From NCBI GenBank assembly GCA_964587165.1, contig CAZPKH010000031.1:1-20866 (forward strand): a DNA stretch of 20,866 nucleotides, given 5' to 3'. Each line of letters starts with the position of its first letter. The first letter of the stretch is position 1. The notes under the pieces are model-generated. The model saw only the letters and a list, made by a program, of their open reading frames with translations. It was not told where the DNA came from and ran no database searches. This DNA comes from CAZPKH01 sp964587165. Lineage in GTDB: Bacteria; Bacteroidota; Bacteroidia; Bacteroidales; Muribaculaceae. Below, piece by piece: positions 7,715 through 14,127 of the stretch. The position numbers and the translations under genes are program-made.

Positions 7715-9079
7715 TCAGCCGAATAGGGCGCGGAAGGCTTCGTCGACGCGGCTCACTTCGCTGATTTCGATGGCGTGAGCCGATACGTCGATCCCTTTGA
7801 GGTTGTTGGCCGGTATAAGAATCTTCTCCATTCCGAGTTTTGCTGCTTCGGCTATGCGCTGCTCTATGCGCGTGACGGGGCGTATCTCGCCCGACAGCCC
7901 TACCTCGCCGGCCATGGCTACGGTGCGCGGTATCGCTATGTCGACGTTCGACGACAGGATAGCCGAGATTACCGCAAGATCGAGTGCCGGATCGTTGACT
8001 TTCAGTCCTCCCGCGATATTGAGGAACACATCTTTCTGAGCTAATTTGAAGCCGGCGCGTTTCTCGAGCACCGCCAGAAGCATATTGGTGCGCTTGGCAT
8101 CGAAGCCTGTCACCGAGCGCTGGGCCGTGCCGTAAGCCGCGGTGCTCACAAGAGCCTGAGCCTCGATGAGGAAGGGTCGCATCCCCTCGACTGTCACACC
8201 TACTGCCACTCCGGTGAGATCCTCGTCCTGCTGCGACAGAAGCATCTCCGAAGGGTTTGTCACTTCGCGGAGTCCGCGGCGCACCATCTCGTATATGCCG
8301 ATCTCGGAGGTCGATCCGAAACGGTTCTTTATGGAGCGGAGTATGCGATACATATAGTGGCGGTCGCCCTCAAACTGTATCACAGCGTCGACGATATGCT
8401 CCAGCACCTTGGGGCCTGCCAGCGTGCCCTCCTTGTTGATATGCCCGATCAGTATCACAGGCACTCCCGAGCTCTTGGCATAACGGAGCAGCCGGGCTGC
8501 ACATTCGCGCACCTGACCGACTGATCCGGCTGCCGATTCTAGATCGTCGGCCGCTACGGTCTGTATGGAGTCGATGATCACCAGGCCGGGCTTTACGCTC
8601 TCGATATGGTCGAATATGGCGTCGATAGAGGTCTCGCTCACGATATAGCAAGTGTCGCTGAGGCGCCCGAGGCGGTCGGCGCGCATGCGGAGCTGCTGCG
8701 GGCTCTCCTCGCCGGATACATACAGCACGCGGCGAGTCTTGATCGAGAGGATATTCTGCAGCACGAGTGTCGACTTGCCGATACCCGGCTCGCCGCCTAT
8801 CAGTATGATGGAGCCGGCCACGAGCCCTCCGCCGAGCACACGGTTGAGCTCGCCTGAAGGCATTTTGATGCGGGCTTCGTCGGCGGCTTCGATCTCCGAC
8901 ACTTTCACGGGCTTGCTCTTGGGTGTGCCCAGCAGCCCCTTGTGCCGTGATTTAGGGTCGGCCGTAACCTTCTCTTCCACCAGTGTGTTCCACTCGCCGC
9001 AGGCGGGGCATTTACCCTCCCAGCGCGAGAACTCGTTGCCGCAGTTGGTGCAGTACCACACAGTTTTAATCTTTGCCAT
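7715..9079 (-). CDS. radA: DNA repair protein RadA (Sms)
   Basis: RadA is a RecA-like ATPase that promotes branch migration and D-loop extension in recombinational repair. The 454-aa product has the normal length and all hallmarks in order: a Cys4 zinc finger (C10, C13, C24, C27), Walker A GGEPGIGKST (95-104), Walker B LVIIDSIQT, the RadA-specific KNRFG motif (near residue 252), and a C-terminal Lon-protease-like domain with GGLKVNDPALDLAV. It is the last gene of the leftward operon, starting 9 nt after the methyltransferase stop. Nothing suggests damage. Confidence 0.98.
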   Translation of the reverse strand: MAKIKTVWYCTNCGNEFSRWEGKCPACGEWNTLVEEKVTADPKSRHKGLLGTPKSKPVKVSEIEAADEARIKMPSGELNRVLGGGLVAGSIILIGGEPGIGKSTLVLQNILSIKTRRVLYVSGEESPQQLRMRADRLGRLSDTCYIVSETSIDAIFDHIESVKPGLVIIDSIQTVAADDLESAAGSVGQVRECAARLLRYAKSSGVPVILIGHINKEGTLAGPKVLEHIVDAVIQFEGDRHYMYRILRSIKNRFGSTSEIGIYEMVRRGLREVTNPSEMLLSQQDEDLTGVAVGVTVEGMRPFLIEAQALVSTAAYGTAQRSVTGFDAKRTNMLLAVLEKRAGFKLAQKDVFLNIAGGLKVNDPALDLAVISAILSSNVDIAIPRTVAMAGEVGLSGEIRPVTRIEQRIAEAAKLGMEKILIPANNLKGIDVSAHAIEISEVSRVDEAFRALFG

Positions 9080-9088
9080 ATCGGTAGA

Positions 9089-9850
9089 TCAGTTAGTCAG
9101 GGTTCGACGGCGGAATTCGGCTACCGTGACAGCTGTGGCTACGGCAGCGTTGAGCGATTCGGCGGCGTGCGGGCCGAATGATGGTATTGTGATGCGTCGC
9201 GACACCGCGGCGGCAGCGGCTTCGGAGATGCCTCGCCCCTCGTTGCCGGTCACGATTACGCCTGTGGGGGCAAGCTCGGCGTCGTACAGATTCTCCCCGT
9301 CGAGGAATGTGCCGAATATCTCAACGCCATGCAGCTCTGCCAAGGCAACGGGCAGGTCGCAGTAGTGCACTCTCACTCGTGCCAATGCCCCCATGGTGGC
9401 CTGCACGACTTTCGGGGCCCATACGTCGGCCGTACTCTCCGAGGCGATGATGTGGCATATTCCGAACCAGTCGGCCGTGCGGATTATCGTGCCGAGATTG
9501 CCGGGATCCTGGATTGTGTCGAGAGCGAGCACGAGGCCGGCCGACGCTTCTGTCTGCAGATCGAAACCGGCGTCGCTCTCCGGGATGCGGTACACGGCGA
9601 TGATATCTGCAGGTGTGGTGAGCGAGCTGATACGCCCCATATCGCGCGAAGTAGCCTGTACCAGCATCGGGTGTCGGAAGTCGGTTTTGCCGATATATGC
9701 CGCCGTGGCATATACCGCCACGGGCTCGAAAGCTCCGAGCGTGTCGGCCACAGCTTTCGTGCCCTCTACTTTAAACAGACCCTCGCTGCGCCGTGTGCGC
9801 GCCTGGTCGAGGGAGTGTAGCAGTTTGATATTTGCGTTTGTGAGCTGCAT
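9089..9850 (-). CDS. SpoU/TrmH-family RNA 2'-O-ribose methyltransferase
   Basis: This family methylates the 2'-OH of a ribose in rRNA or tRNA using S-adenosylmethionine, through a trefoil-knot SPOUT fold. The 253-aa product has an N-terminal substrate-binding part (LFKVEGTKAVADTL, about 25-38) and the three SpoU motifs: motif 1 around residues 111-128 (DTIQDPGNLGTIIRTADW), motif 2 near 200-208 (VTGNEGRGI), and motif 3 from about 222 (IPSFGPHAAESLNAAVATA). The exact target (RlmB-, TsnR- or TrmH-like) cannot be fixed from sequence. The frame runs open upstream to 10114, but that part overlaps the next gene and is basic and compositionally odd. The start MQLTNANIKLLHS at 9850, 23 nt after the upstream gene, is the family-like one. 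Confidence 0.93.
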   Translation of the reverse strand: MQLTNANIKLLHSLDQARTRRSEGLFKVEGTKAVADTLGAFEPVAVYATAAYIGKTDFRHPMLVQATSRDMGRISSLTTPADIIAVYRIPESDAGFDLQTEASAGLVLALDTIQDPGNLGTIIRTADWFGICHIIASESTADVWAPKVVQATMGALARVRVHYCDLPVALAELHGVEIFGTFLDGENLYDAELAPTGVIVTGNEGRGISEAAAAAVSRRITIPSFGPHAAESLNAAVATAVTVAEFRRRTLTN

Positions 9851-9873
9851 GGTGCAATGGTGGGGGGAGAATG

Positions 9874-11013
9874 TCAGATCCAGCGGAATGTCGCCACCAG
9901 AGGGTAGTGGTCGGATGTCTGAAGATTGCCGCGCTCCACGTCGACGGCTTCGAGGTCGCCCCCGTAGAATATGTGGTCGATGCGGAAGTAGAAGAAGTTG
10001 GGGTAGTAGGTTATCGAGACGCCGTTGCCGGCACGTGTGAAAGCGTTGTGAAGTTCGCTCCCCTCGACGGTGCGTGTGGCGTAGCTTGAGGGCACATCGT
10101 TGAAGTCGCCGCACACTATGACATTGCCGCCTGCAGCCACCGAGTCGATCGCCGCGCGCAGTGCCCGCGCCTGCACAGCCCGCAGGGCGAATGCTTTGCT
10201 GAGCTTGCCTATCAGGTTATTCTTTATTACGGCGAACTTCGTCGGGTCGAGGTTGGCGCGCATCAGGGCTCGGTAGAGCTCTTTGTCGGCCGGAGTCAGG
10301 CCTATCGACTGCAGGTGCACGTTGAATATGTGCAGCGGGTGCCCCTCCACTTCCAGGCGGTAGCACACGAAATCAGCGGTCATGGATGTCCGGAACGAGC
10401 TTTTGTCGACCTCGACCGTCTCTACCGGATAGCGCGAAAGTATTGCGAGTCCGTTTTTCTCGGTTAGCAGCCGGTAGGGGTAGCGTTCTACAAATTTGGT
10501 GACCTGCTCACGGTCGAAACGCCAGCGCGACAGGCGGCTCAGTGCGTTGGCTTCCTGAAGCACAAGTATGTCGGGGTTCACCGAGTCGATGTATGATATG
10601 GATCGGTTGCGTTCGTCGGGCCTGTAGGGGGCGTCGTAATAGTTGAATTGGAATGTGTTGTAGGTCAATAGTGTGAATGTCTTCGCCGAGTCGGGTCCCT
10701 CCTTGAGGGAGGCATTGGAGCTGTTGAAGTTTATCGGAGCGTATGTGTATATCGGCCCGATGCAGCATAGCAGTGTGAGGATGTTGAGGGCGGCAAGCGG
10801 ACGGAAAATGAAGATGTTTATCACAAGCACCACAACGTCGATCACCAGTATGATCGGCAGGCACATTACAGCGAGAGCCCCCAAAGGCCACTCGCCCGGC
10901 TCGATCATGCCGCCGTATGCACTCAGAAATGTTGCGGCAGTGAGCAGGATATTGAACGCTATAGCTGTGATGCGTGCGAATCGTCGGCGTGGGGCTTTTG
11001 TGAGGTTTATCAT
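9874..11013 (-). CDS. Membrane-anchored endonuclease/exonuclease/phosphatase (EEP) family protein
   Basis: The product of 379 aa begins MINLTKAPRRRFARIT, has about three hydrophobic segments in the first 90 residues (including LSAYGGMIEPGEWPLGAL, well conserved in Bacteroidota homologues), and then an EEP domain. Catalytic motifs are present: LTYNTFQFN, LVLQEAN, IFNVHLQS, VCGDFNDVP and TSDHYPLVATF, the metal-binding Asn, Glu, His, Asp/Asn and Asp-His positions of the DNase I-like fold. The domain should face away from the membrane; the substrate (nucleic acid, lipid or phosphoester) is unknown. The frame stays open to a further ATG at 11058; the start at 11013 is preferred because the protein then begins with a basic segment just before the first membrane helix. 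It lies between the rhomboids and the methyltransferase in one operon. Confidence 0.88.
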   Translation of the reverse strand: MINLTKAPRRRFARITAIAFNILLTAATFLSAYGGMIEPGEWPLGALAVMCLPIILVIDVVVLVINIFIFRPLAALNILTLLCCIGPIYTYAPINFNSSNASLKEGPDSAKTFTLLTYNTFQFNYYDAPYRPDERNRSISYIDSVNPDILVLQEANALSRLSRWRFDREQVTKFVERYPYRLLTEKNGLAILSRYPVETVEVDKSSFRTSMTADFVCYRLEVEGHPLHIFNVHLQSIGLTPADKELYRALMRANLDPTKFAVIKNNLIGKLSKAFALRAVQARALRAAIDSVAAGGNVIVCGDFNDVPSSYATRTVEGSELHNAFTRAGNGVSITYYPNFFYFRIDHIFYGGDLEAVDVERGNLQTSDHYPLVATFRWI

Positions 11014-11080
11014 CGTGAGTGTACGGTTGGTTTGAAACGTGTTGGGCGCCGACAACATGTTGCCGGGCGGGGAGTGAGGC

Positions 11081-11893
11081 TCATTCTATCTTCCGGCTCA
11101 CCTCTATAAGGCGTCGTTGCTCGGCTTTGGTAAGGCTTGCGTAGCCTGAAGTGCGTATTTTGTCGAGTAGCCGGTCGAGTTCCTTGCGTTCGTCGGGCGT
11201 GGAGTCTGACGTCGCTAAATTGACAACACTTCTACGGCGTCGGCGGTTCAAGCGCAGCCACCCTGTTTTTCGCCCCCAGCCGTAAAACGCCCCGGCTGCC
11301 GCACCGCCAAGATGTGCCGCCGTCGAGCCGGCTAAGGCGCTGCCAGGTATCATCAGGAGTACGATCGTGGCCAGGGCTATCCATTTCAGGCTCACTGTGC
11401 CGAGCAGGAAAAGACGCACCGGGTAGCCGGGAGCTATGATTGCTGTGGCTGCCACGATAGCGAGAATCGCAGCCGAGCTGCCGATGAGCCATGCCCCTGA
11501 TTCCGTGCCCGATGCAGGGAAGAGGTGACATCCGGCTATAAAAAAGACGGCTCCGGTCAACCCTCCTGTCAGGTACAACCCCGAGAGGAGCCGGTCTTTA
11601 TGAAATTCGAGGAATATACGCCCGAAGCAGTAAAGCCACAACATGTTGAATATCAGATGCAGCACGCTGTACTGAGCGAACATATAGGTGAAAGCGCCGT
11701 AAAAATGCAGCTTGAGCTCGCTCCAGGCCGACGGGAGCTCTACCCACCGGCACACGGCAGTCTCGGCGTCGGGCAGATCGCCGACGCTCCACAGCACGAC
11801 CGCAGTGATGCGCAGCGCAAGCCATACGCCCACATTCGCCGCTATCAGGGCGTTGAGCGACGAGGCCCGTATCCAATCACATGTACGGCCCAT
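11081..11893 (-). CDS. Rhomboid family intramembrane serine protease with C-terminal DUF6576 tail
   Basis: Rhomboids cut transmembrane proteins within the bilayer using a Ser-His dyad. The 270-aa product has six or so membrane helices. The HxxxN motif of helix 2 is HLIFN (H79-N83), the nucleophile segment is IGSSAA (Ser140), and the helix 6 His is in AHLGG (H194). The usual GxSG is GSSA here, so the last Gly is Ala, but the nucleophile and His remain. A basic linker (RLNRRRRR) leads to a 45-residue C-terminal segment (ELDRLLDKIRTSGYASLTKA) matching DUF6576 seen on Bacteroidota rhomboids. It overlaps the upstream rhomboid by 17 nt, so translation is probably coupled. Protease activity is inferred; a pseudoenzyme is possible. 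Confidence 0.9.
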   Translation of the reverse strand: MGRTCDWIRASSLNALIAANVGVWLALRITAVVLWSVGDLPDAETAVCRWVELPSAWSELKLHFYGAFTYMFAQYSVLHLIFNMLWLYCFGRIFLEFHKDRLLSGLYLTGGLTGAVFFIAGCHLFPASGTESGAWLIGSSAAILAIVAATAIIAPGYPVRLFLLGTVSLKWIALATIVLLMIPGSALAGSTAAHLGGAAAGAFYGWGRKTGWLRLNRRRRRSVVNLATSDSTPDERKELDRLLDKIRTSGYASLTKAEQRRLIEVSRKIE

Positions 11894-12608
11894 CGATGCT
11901 CTTGCGGTGTCGCCACCATAATATTAGGATAAGCCCGGCTATCATACCGCCGAGGTGGCAGAAGTGGGCTACGGATCCTGACCCGAAAGCACCCATGCCA
12001 AGCTCTATCACAGCCCAGACAATCACCATATATTTGGCTTTGACCGGTATCGGGACAAACATGATGAACAGCTCGCGGTTTGGAAACATCATGCCGAAAG
12101 CGAGCAATATGCCGTAGATTGCTCCGGAAGCTCCCACCGTAGGAGCGAACATCAGTTGTGCCGCTTTCACCATGTACGGGTCGGCGGGGTTATACATGCC
12201 GCGGTTCAATATCTCCAGCGCACCGGGCTCGGCGAGCTCCAGATTGTGAGCTATCATGATGGCATACACCGCCTGCTGGATCAAGGCTGCCCCTACGCCG
12301 CAACTCAGATAGTAGAACAGAAAGCGTTTCGATCCGAAAAGCATCTCGATCGAGGTGCCGAACATCCAAAGCGTGAACATATTGAACAGCACGTGCTGGG
12401 CATTGCTCATGTCGTGGACGAACATATATGTGACAAGCTGCAGCGGATTGAAATCCGGACTCCGGAAGTAGTAGAGGGCTGCATACTGATTGAGCTTTGC
12501 GCCTATCTGGTGGGGGAAGATGATCATCGCTGCCCACACTATCAGGTTTATGATAATGAGGTTTTTGACCACCGGGGTCATCTGAAAAAATGATCTGCGG
12601 GAGTTCAT
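11877..12608 (-). CDS. Rhomboid family intramembrane serine protease
   Basis: The 243-aa product is a typical six-helix rhomboid core without extra domains. Motifs are intact: HVLFNM (H72-N76) in helix 2, VGASGAIYG with Ser161 as nucleophile, and HFCHLGG with H218 as the catalytic His. It begins MNSRRSFFQMTPVVKNLIIIN, the usual Bacteroidota rhomboid N-terminus. It is first in the leftward operon and overlaps the start of a second, longer rhomboid. A -7-like box lies about 29 nt upstream. Natural substrates cannot be read from the sequence. Confidence 0.95.
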   Translation of the reverse strand: MNSRRSFFQMTPVVKNLIIINLIVWAAMIIFPHQIGAKLNQYAALYYFRSPDFNPLQLVTYMFVHDMSNAQHVLFNMFTLWMFGTSIEMLFGSKRFLFYYLSCGVGAALIQQAVYAIMIAHNLELAEPGALEILNRGMYNPADPYMVKAAQLMFAPTVGASGAIYGILLAFGMMFPNRELFIMFVPIPVKAKYMVIVWAVIELGMGAFGSGSVAHFCHLGGMIAGLILILWWRHRKSIDGPYM

Positions 12609-12636
12609 TTATGCTGAAATTGGAGGTTGTTTGCTG

Positions 12637-12644
12637 CAAATTTA
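12637..12644 (-). promoter_or_regulatory. -7 box of the rhomboid-to-radA operon
   Basis: The minus strand reads TAAATTTG, a full TAnnTTTG match. The position 19 nt upstream lacks TTTG, so the -33 element is poor. The expected start near 12631 leaves a 5' UTR of about 22 nt. It lies in the 193-bp divergent region shared with the HU gene. Confidence 0.55.
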
Positions 12645-12737
12645 CGAATTATATCGGATATTTCACATCCCTGAAACGTACTGTTTATGCGGGTTTTTGG
12701 AGAAAATCGCGATTTTTCAAAAATTTTTTATTAAATG

Positions 12738-12770
12738 TTGTTATTTATTAAGAAAATTGAATTATATTTG
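12738..12770 (+). promoter_or_regulatory. Promoter of the HU gene
   Basis: The -7 box TATATTTG (12763-12770) is exact. A TTG at 12738-12740 lies 22 nt upstream, slightly longer than usual. The region is very AT-rich (12710-12770), which is common before highly expressed genes. The start would be near 12776, about 26 nt before the ATG. Confidence 0.65.
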
Positions 12771-12801
12771 TCGTCACACATTTAATCAAATATAGTTTGT
12801 T

Positions 12802-13074
12802 ATGAATAAAACTGAACTTGTAAATGCTATTGCCGAGAAAGCCGGCCTGACTCAGAAAGACGCTAAGGCGGCTCTCGATGCTACCCTCGATGCAGTTGCT
12901 GCTACGCTTGCTGCCGACGAAAAAGTAGTGCTCGTAGGCTTCGGTACATTCTCCGTGGCAGAAAAATCTGCCCGCACCGGTATCAATCCCCGTACAAAAG
13001 AGAAGATCGATATTCCCGCTCGCAAGGCTGTCAAATTTAAGGCAGGCGCCGAGCTCACCGATAAGGTACAATAA
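12802..13074 (+). CDS. HU family DNA-binding protein
   Basis: HU is a small dimeric nucleoid protein that bends DNA without strict sequence preference. The 90-aa product has the standard length and starts MNKTELVNAIAEKAGLTQKDA. The conserved VGFGTFSV turn lies near residues 45-52. The DNA-contacting beta arm includes the family signature RTGINPRTKEKIDIPARK with its Pro that intercalates DNA. The C-terminus (KFKAGAELTDKV) is typical. It stands alone with its own promoter and a strong terminator, divergent from the rhomboid operon. Confidence 0.97.
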   Translation: MNKTELVNAIAEKAGLTQKDAKAALDATLDAVAATLAADEKVVLVGFGTFSVAEKSARTGINPRTKEKIDIPARKAVKFKAGAELTDKVQ

Positions 13075-13131
13075 CCGGTAATAGCTTCCGGCGGCGCCTG
13101 AGAGAGGCGTCCGGTTGAACGTACATCCTTG

Positions 13132-13159
13132 AAGCGCGGGTCTTTTATGACCCGCGTTT
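13132..13159 (+). terminator. Intrinsic terminator of the HU gene
   Basis: CGCGGGTC (13135-13142) pairs with GACCCGCG (13149-13156) around the loop TTTTAT, and the stem extends by AAG/TTT on the outside. A T4 run ends the stem. A smaller stem (GCGCCT with AGGCGT) lies just upstream at 13094-13110. Confidence 0.85.
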
Positions 13160-13226
13160 TGCTTTGGTGGAGGTGTGGTATCGGTGATCCGGAAATGCTT
13201 CAGGTGTGAAGCGATGGGATGGACAC

Positions 13227-13329
13227 AAAAAAGGGTAAGCTGACTACATCGCACTGCTACGACCACGGTACCGCTGCTTCGGTCAAGATCTGACGGAGTT
13301 CCCGGGGAGCTGTCGTGTAGGACTTACCC
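13227..13329 (-). ncRNA. ffs: Signal recognition particle RNA (small, 4.5S type)
   Basis: Read on the minus strand from 13329, the RNA begins GGGTAAG and ends CTTACCC followed by T6 (13232-13227), so the two ends pair perfectly and close in an intrinsic terminator. A second helix follows (CTACA with TGTAG). In the middle is the SRP domain IV signature: 5' GTCAG (13294-13290) and 3' AAGCAGC (13279-13273), 10 nt apart as in E. coli 4.5S RNA, plus the GTGCGATGTAG 3' segment that resembles E. coli GTGCCGGGATGTAG. The RNA binds Ffh and FtsY for cotranslational targeting of membrane proteins. The apical loop is TTGACC rather than GGAA, fitting the URRC loop class. A perfect promoter lies directly upstream. 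The 336-nt gap between HU and the zinc-ribbon gene otherwise holds only terminators and this promoter. Confidence 0.88.
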
Positions 13330-13333
13330 GGCG

Positions 13334-13364
13334 CAAAGGTACGACAATTTTTTCATCCGCCAAA
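13334..13364 (-). promoter_or_regulatory. Promoter of the SRP RNA gene
   Basis: On the minus strand, TTTG (13364-13361), exactly 19 nt, then TACCTTTG (13341-13334). The predicted start, about 5 nt beyond the -7 box, coincides with the first G of the RNA's terminal stem at 13329. This is one of the best promoter matches in the window. Confidence 0.85.
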
Positions 13365-13373
13365 TATTTTGGC
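13359..13373. repeat. Inverted repeat overlapping the SRP RNA -33 box
   Basis: GCCAAA (13359-13364) and TTTGGC (13368-13373) are perfect inverted arms separated by TAT. The left arm contains the -33 box of the SRP RNA promoter. It could be an operator or just chance symmetry. Confidence 0.4.
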
Positions 13374-13410
13374 ATAAAATCACAAAAACGGCAGTATGAT
13401 ATTTGTGCAA

Positions 13411-13785
13411 TCAGCTTGTTAGCAGCGCAATGGCGGCAGCGAGGGCTATCAGGCCGGCAAGCAAGCCTATCAGCACGACAGCTGTCGACGGCCGCTCGTC
13501 GGGCTGAGATTGACCGTACTCGGGCTGCGCGGGTTGAGCGGGGGTGTAATACTGCTGCTGATAGTATTGCTGCTGCGGTGGTTGAGGGGCACTTGGAGGC
13601 ATTGATGGGATCGGCGGAGGCACAGGAGCCTGCGGCCGGGGCGGCTCCGGGGCGGGAGGAGCATCCTGCGGCTGCTCGGGGGAGGCGGGTTGTGCGGAGG
13701 CGGGTAGATCTCCGCCGCAGTACAGGCATGCCGGGCGGTCTTCGCGGGTGAGGTGGTTGCAGTGCGGACAGCGAGTTAAGGCCAT
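13411..13785 (-). CDS. Zinc-ribbon, proline-rich, C-terminally membrane-anchored protein
   Basis: The 124-aa product has three parts. Residues 6-23 form a zinc ribbon (C6-x2-C9 ... C20-x2-C23). Residues about 28-98 are a low-complexity Pro/Gln/Tyr-rich linker with repeated PAP, QQQYY and PQPP units. Residues about 100-121 are a single hydrophobic helix (AVVLIGLLAGLIALAAAIALL) at the very C-terminus. This layout resembles zinc-ribbon membrane proteins common in Bacteroidota, often fused to TM2 or DUF4234-type domains. The function is unknown. It is the second gene of a small leftward operon, 39 nt after the 65-aa membrane protein gene. No terminator is visible after it, so transcripts might run into the SRP RNA gene. 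Confidence 0.8.
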   Translation of the reverse strand: MALTRCPHCNHLTREDRPACLYCGGDLPASAQPASPEQPQDAPPAPEPPRPQAPVPPPIPSMPPSAPQPPQQQYYQQQYYTPAQPAQPEYGQSQPDERPSTAVVLIGLLAGLIALAAAIALLTS

Positions 13786-13824
13786 GATCTTGTTTCGGTT
13801 TTGTGATTGATACTTTATTTGCTC

Positions 13825-14022
13825 TTATTCAAATACGACCTCCTCCGCTTCTTCGAAGTCTGAATCAGTGAATATCACAGAGTCGGGCACCGGGCCGCTG
13901 ATCTGATCGGCATTCTGCTCGCTGCGTCCGAAGCGCACGATCAGGGCTGCTATGAGCACTACGAAGCAGAGCAGATCGAATATTATCACCGCAGTGTAAA
14001 CAGTCTGTTTGGAAGTTGCCAT
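13825..14022 (-). CDS. Small single-pass membrane protein
   Basis: The 65-aa product has one hydrophobic helix (TAVIIFDLLCFVVLIAALIV, about residues 10-29), a short basic stop (RFGRS) and an acidic C-terminal tail (SDFEEAEEVVFE), so the tail would probably be cytosolic. No family is recognised. It is supported as a gene by an exact promoter 23 nt upstream on the same strand, a start MATSKQTVYTA next to the promoter, and its place directly before the zinc-ribbon protein gene. The two membrane proteins may work together; this is inferred. Confidence 0.7.
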   Translation of the reverse strand: MATSKQTVYTAVIIFDLLCFVVLIAALIVRFGRSEQNADQISGPVPDSVIFTDSDFEEAEEVVFE

Positions 14023-14044
14023 TGAAACACGCTCTTGTTTTTGA

Positions 14045-14075
14045 CAAAGTTACAAACTTTCTGCGTATCGGCAAA
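14045..14075 (-). promoter_or_regulatory. Promoter of the small membrane protein operon
   Basis: On the minus strand, TTTG (14075-14072), exactly 19 nt, then TAACTTTG (14052-14045). The start would be near 14040, giving an 18-nt leader before the ATG at 14022. It is divergent from, and partly overlaps, the sdaA promoter region. Confidence 0.8.
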
Positions 14076-14096
14076 TGTCGTGTCGACGAATTTTGC

Positions 14097-14104
14097 TAAA
14101 TTTG
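14097..14104 (+). promoter_or_regulatory. -7 box of the sdaA operon
   Basis: TAAATTTG is an exact -7 match, 23 nt before the ATG at 14128. The place where a -33 box should lie (14074-14077) reads AATG and overlaps the -33 box of the divergent promoter, so a regulator or mutual interference is possible. Confidence 0.6.
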
Positions 14105-14127
14105 CCCCAACTAATCCTCTGCATATC

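Noticed and set aside
9851..10114. N-terminal extension of the RNA methyltransferase frame
   Set aside because: It overlaps the EEP gene in another frame, is Arg/His-rich and unlike the family; the ATG at 9850 fits family starts.
12748..13266. Minus-strand 172-aa reading frame antisense to HU and across the SRP RNA end
   Set aside because: It overlaps HU in antisense, crosses two terminators and the 3' part of the SRP RNA, and the predicted protein has no family features.
14035..14127. Extended sdaA start at a TTG
   Set aside because: The extension would cover the -7 box TAAATTTG; the ATG at 14128 gives the conserved N-terminus.
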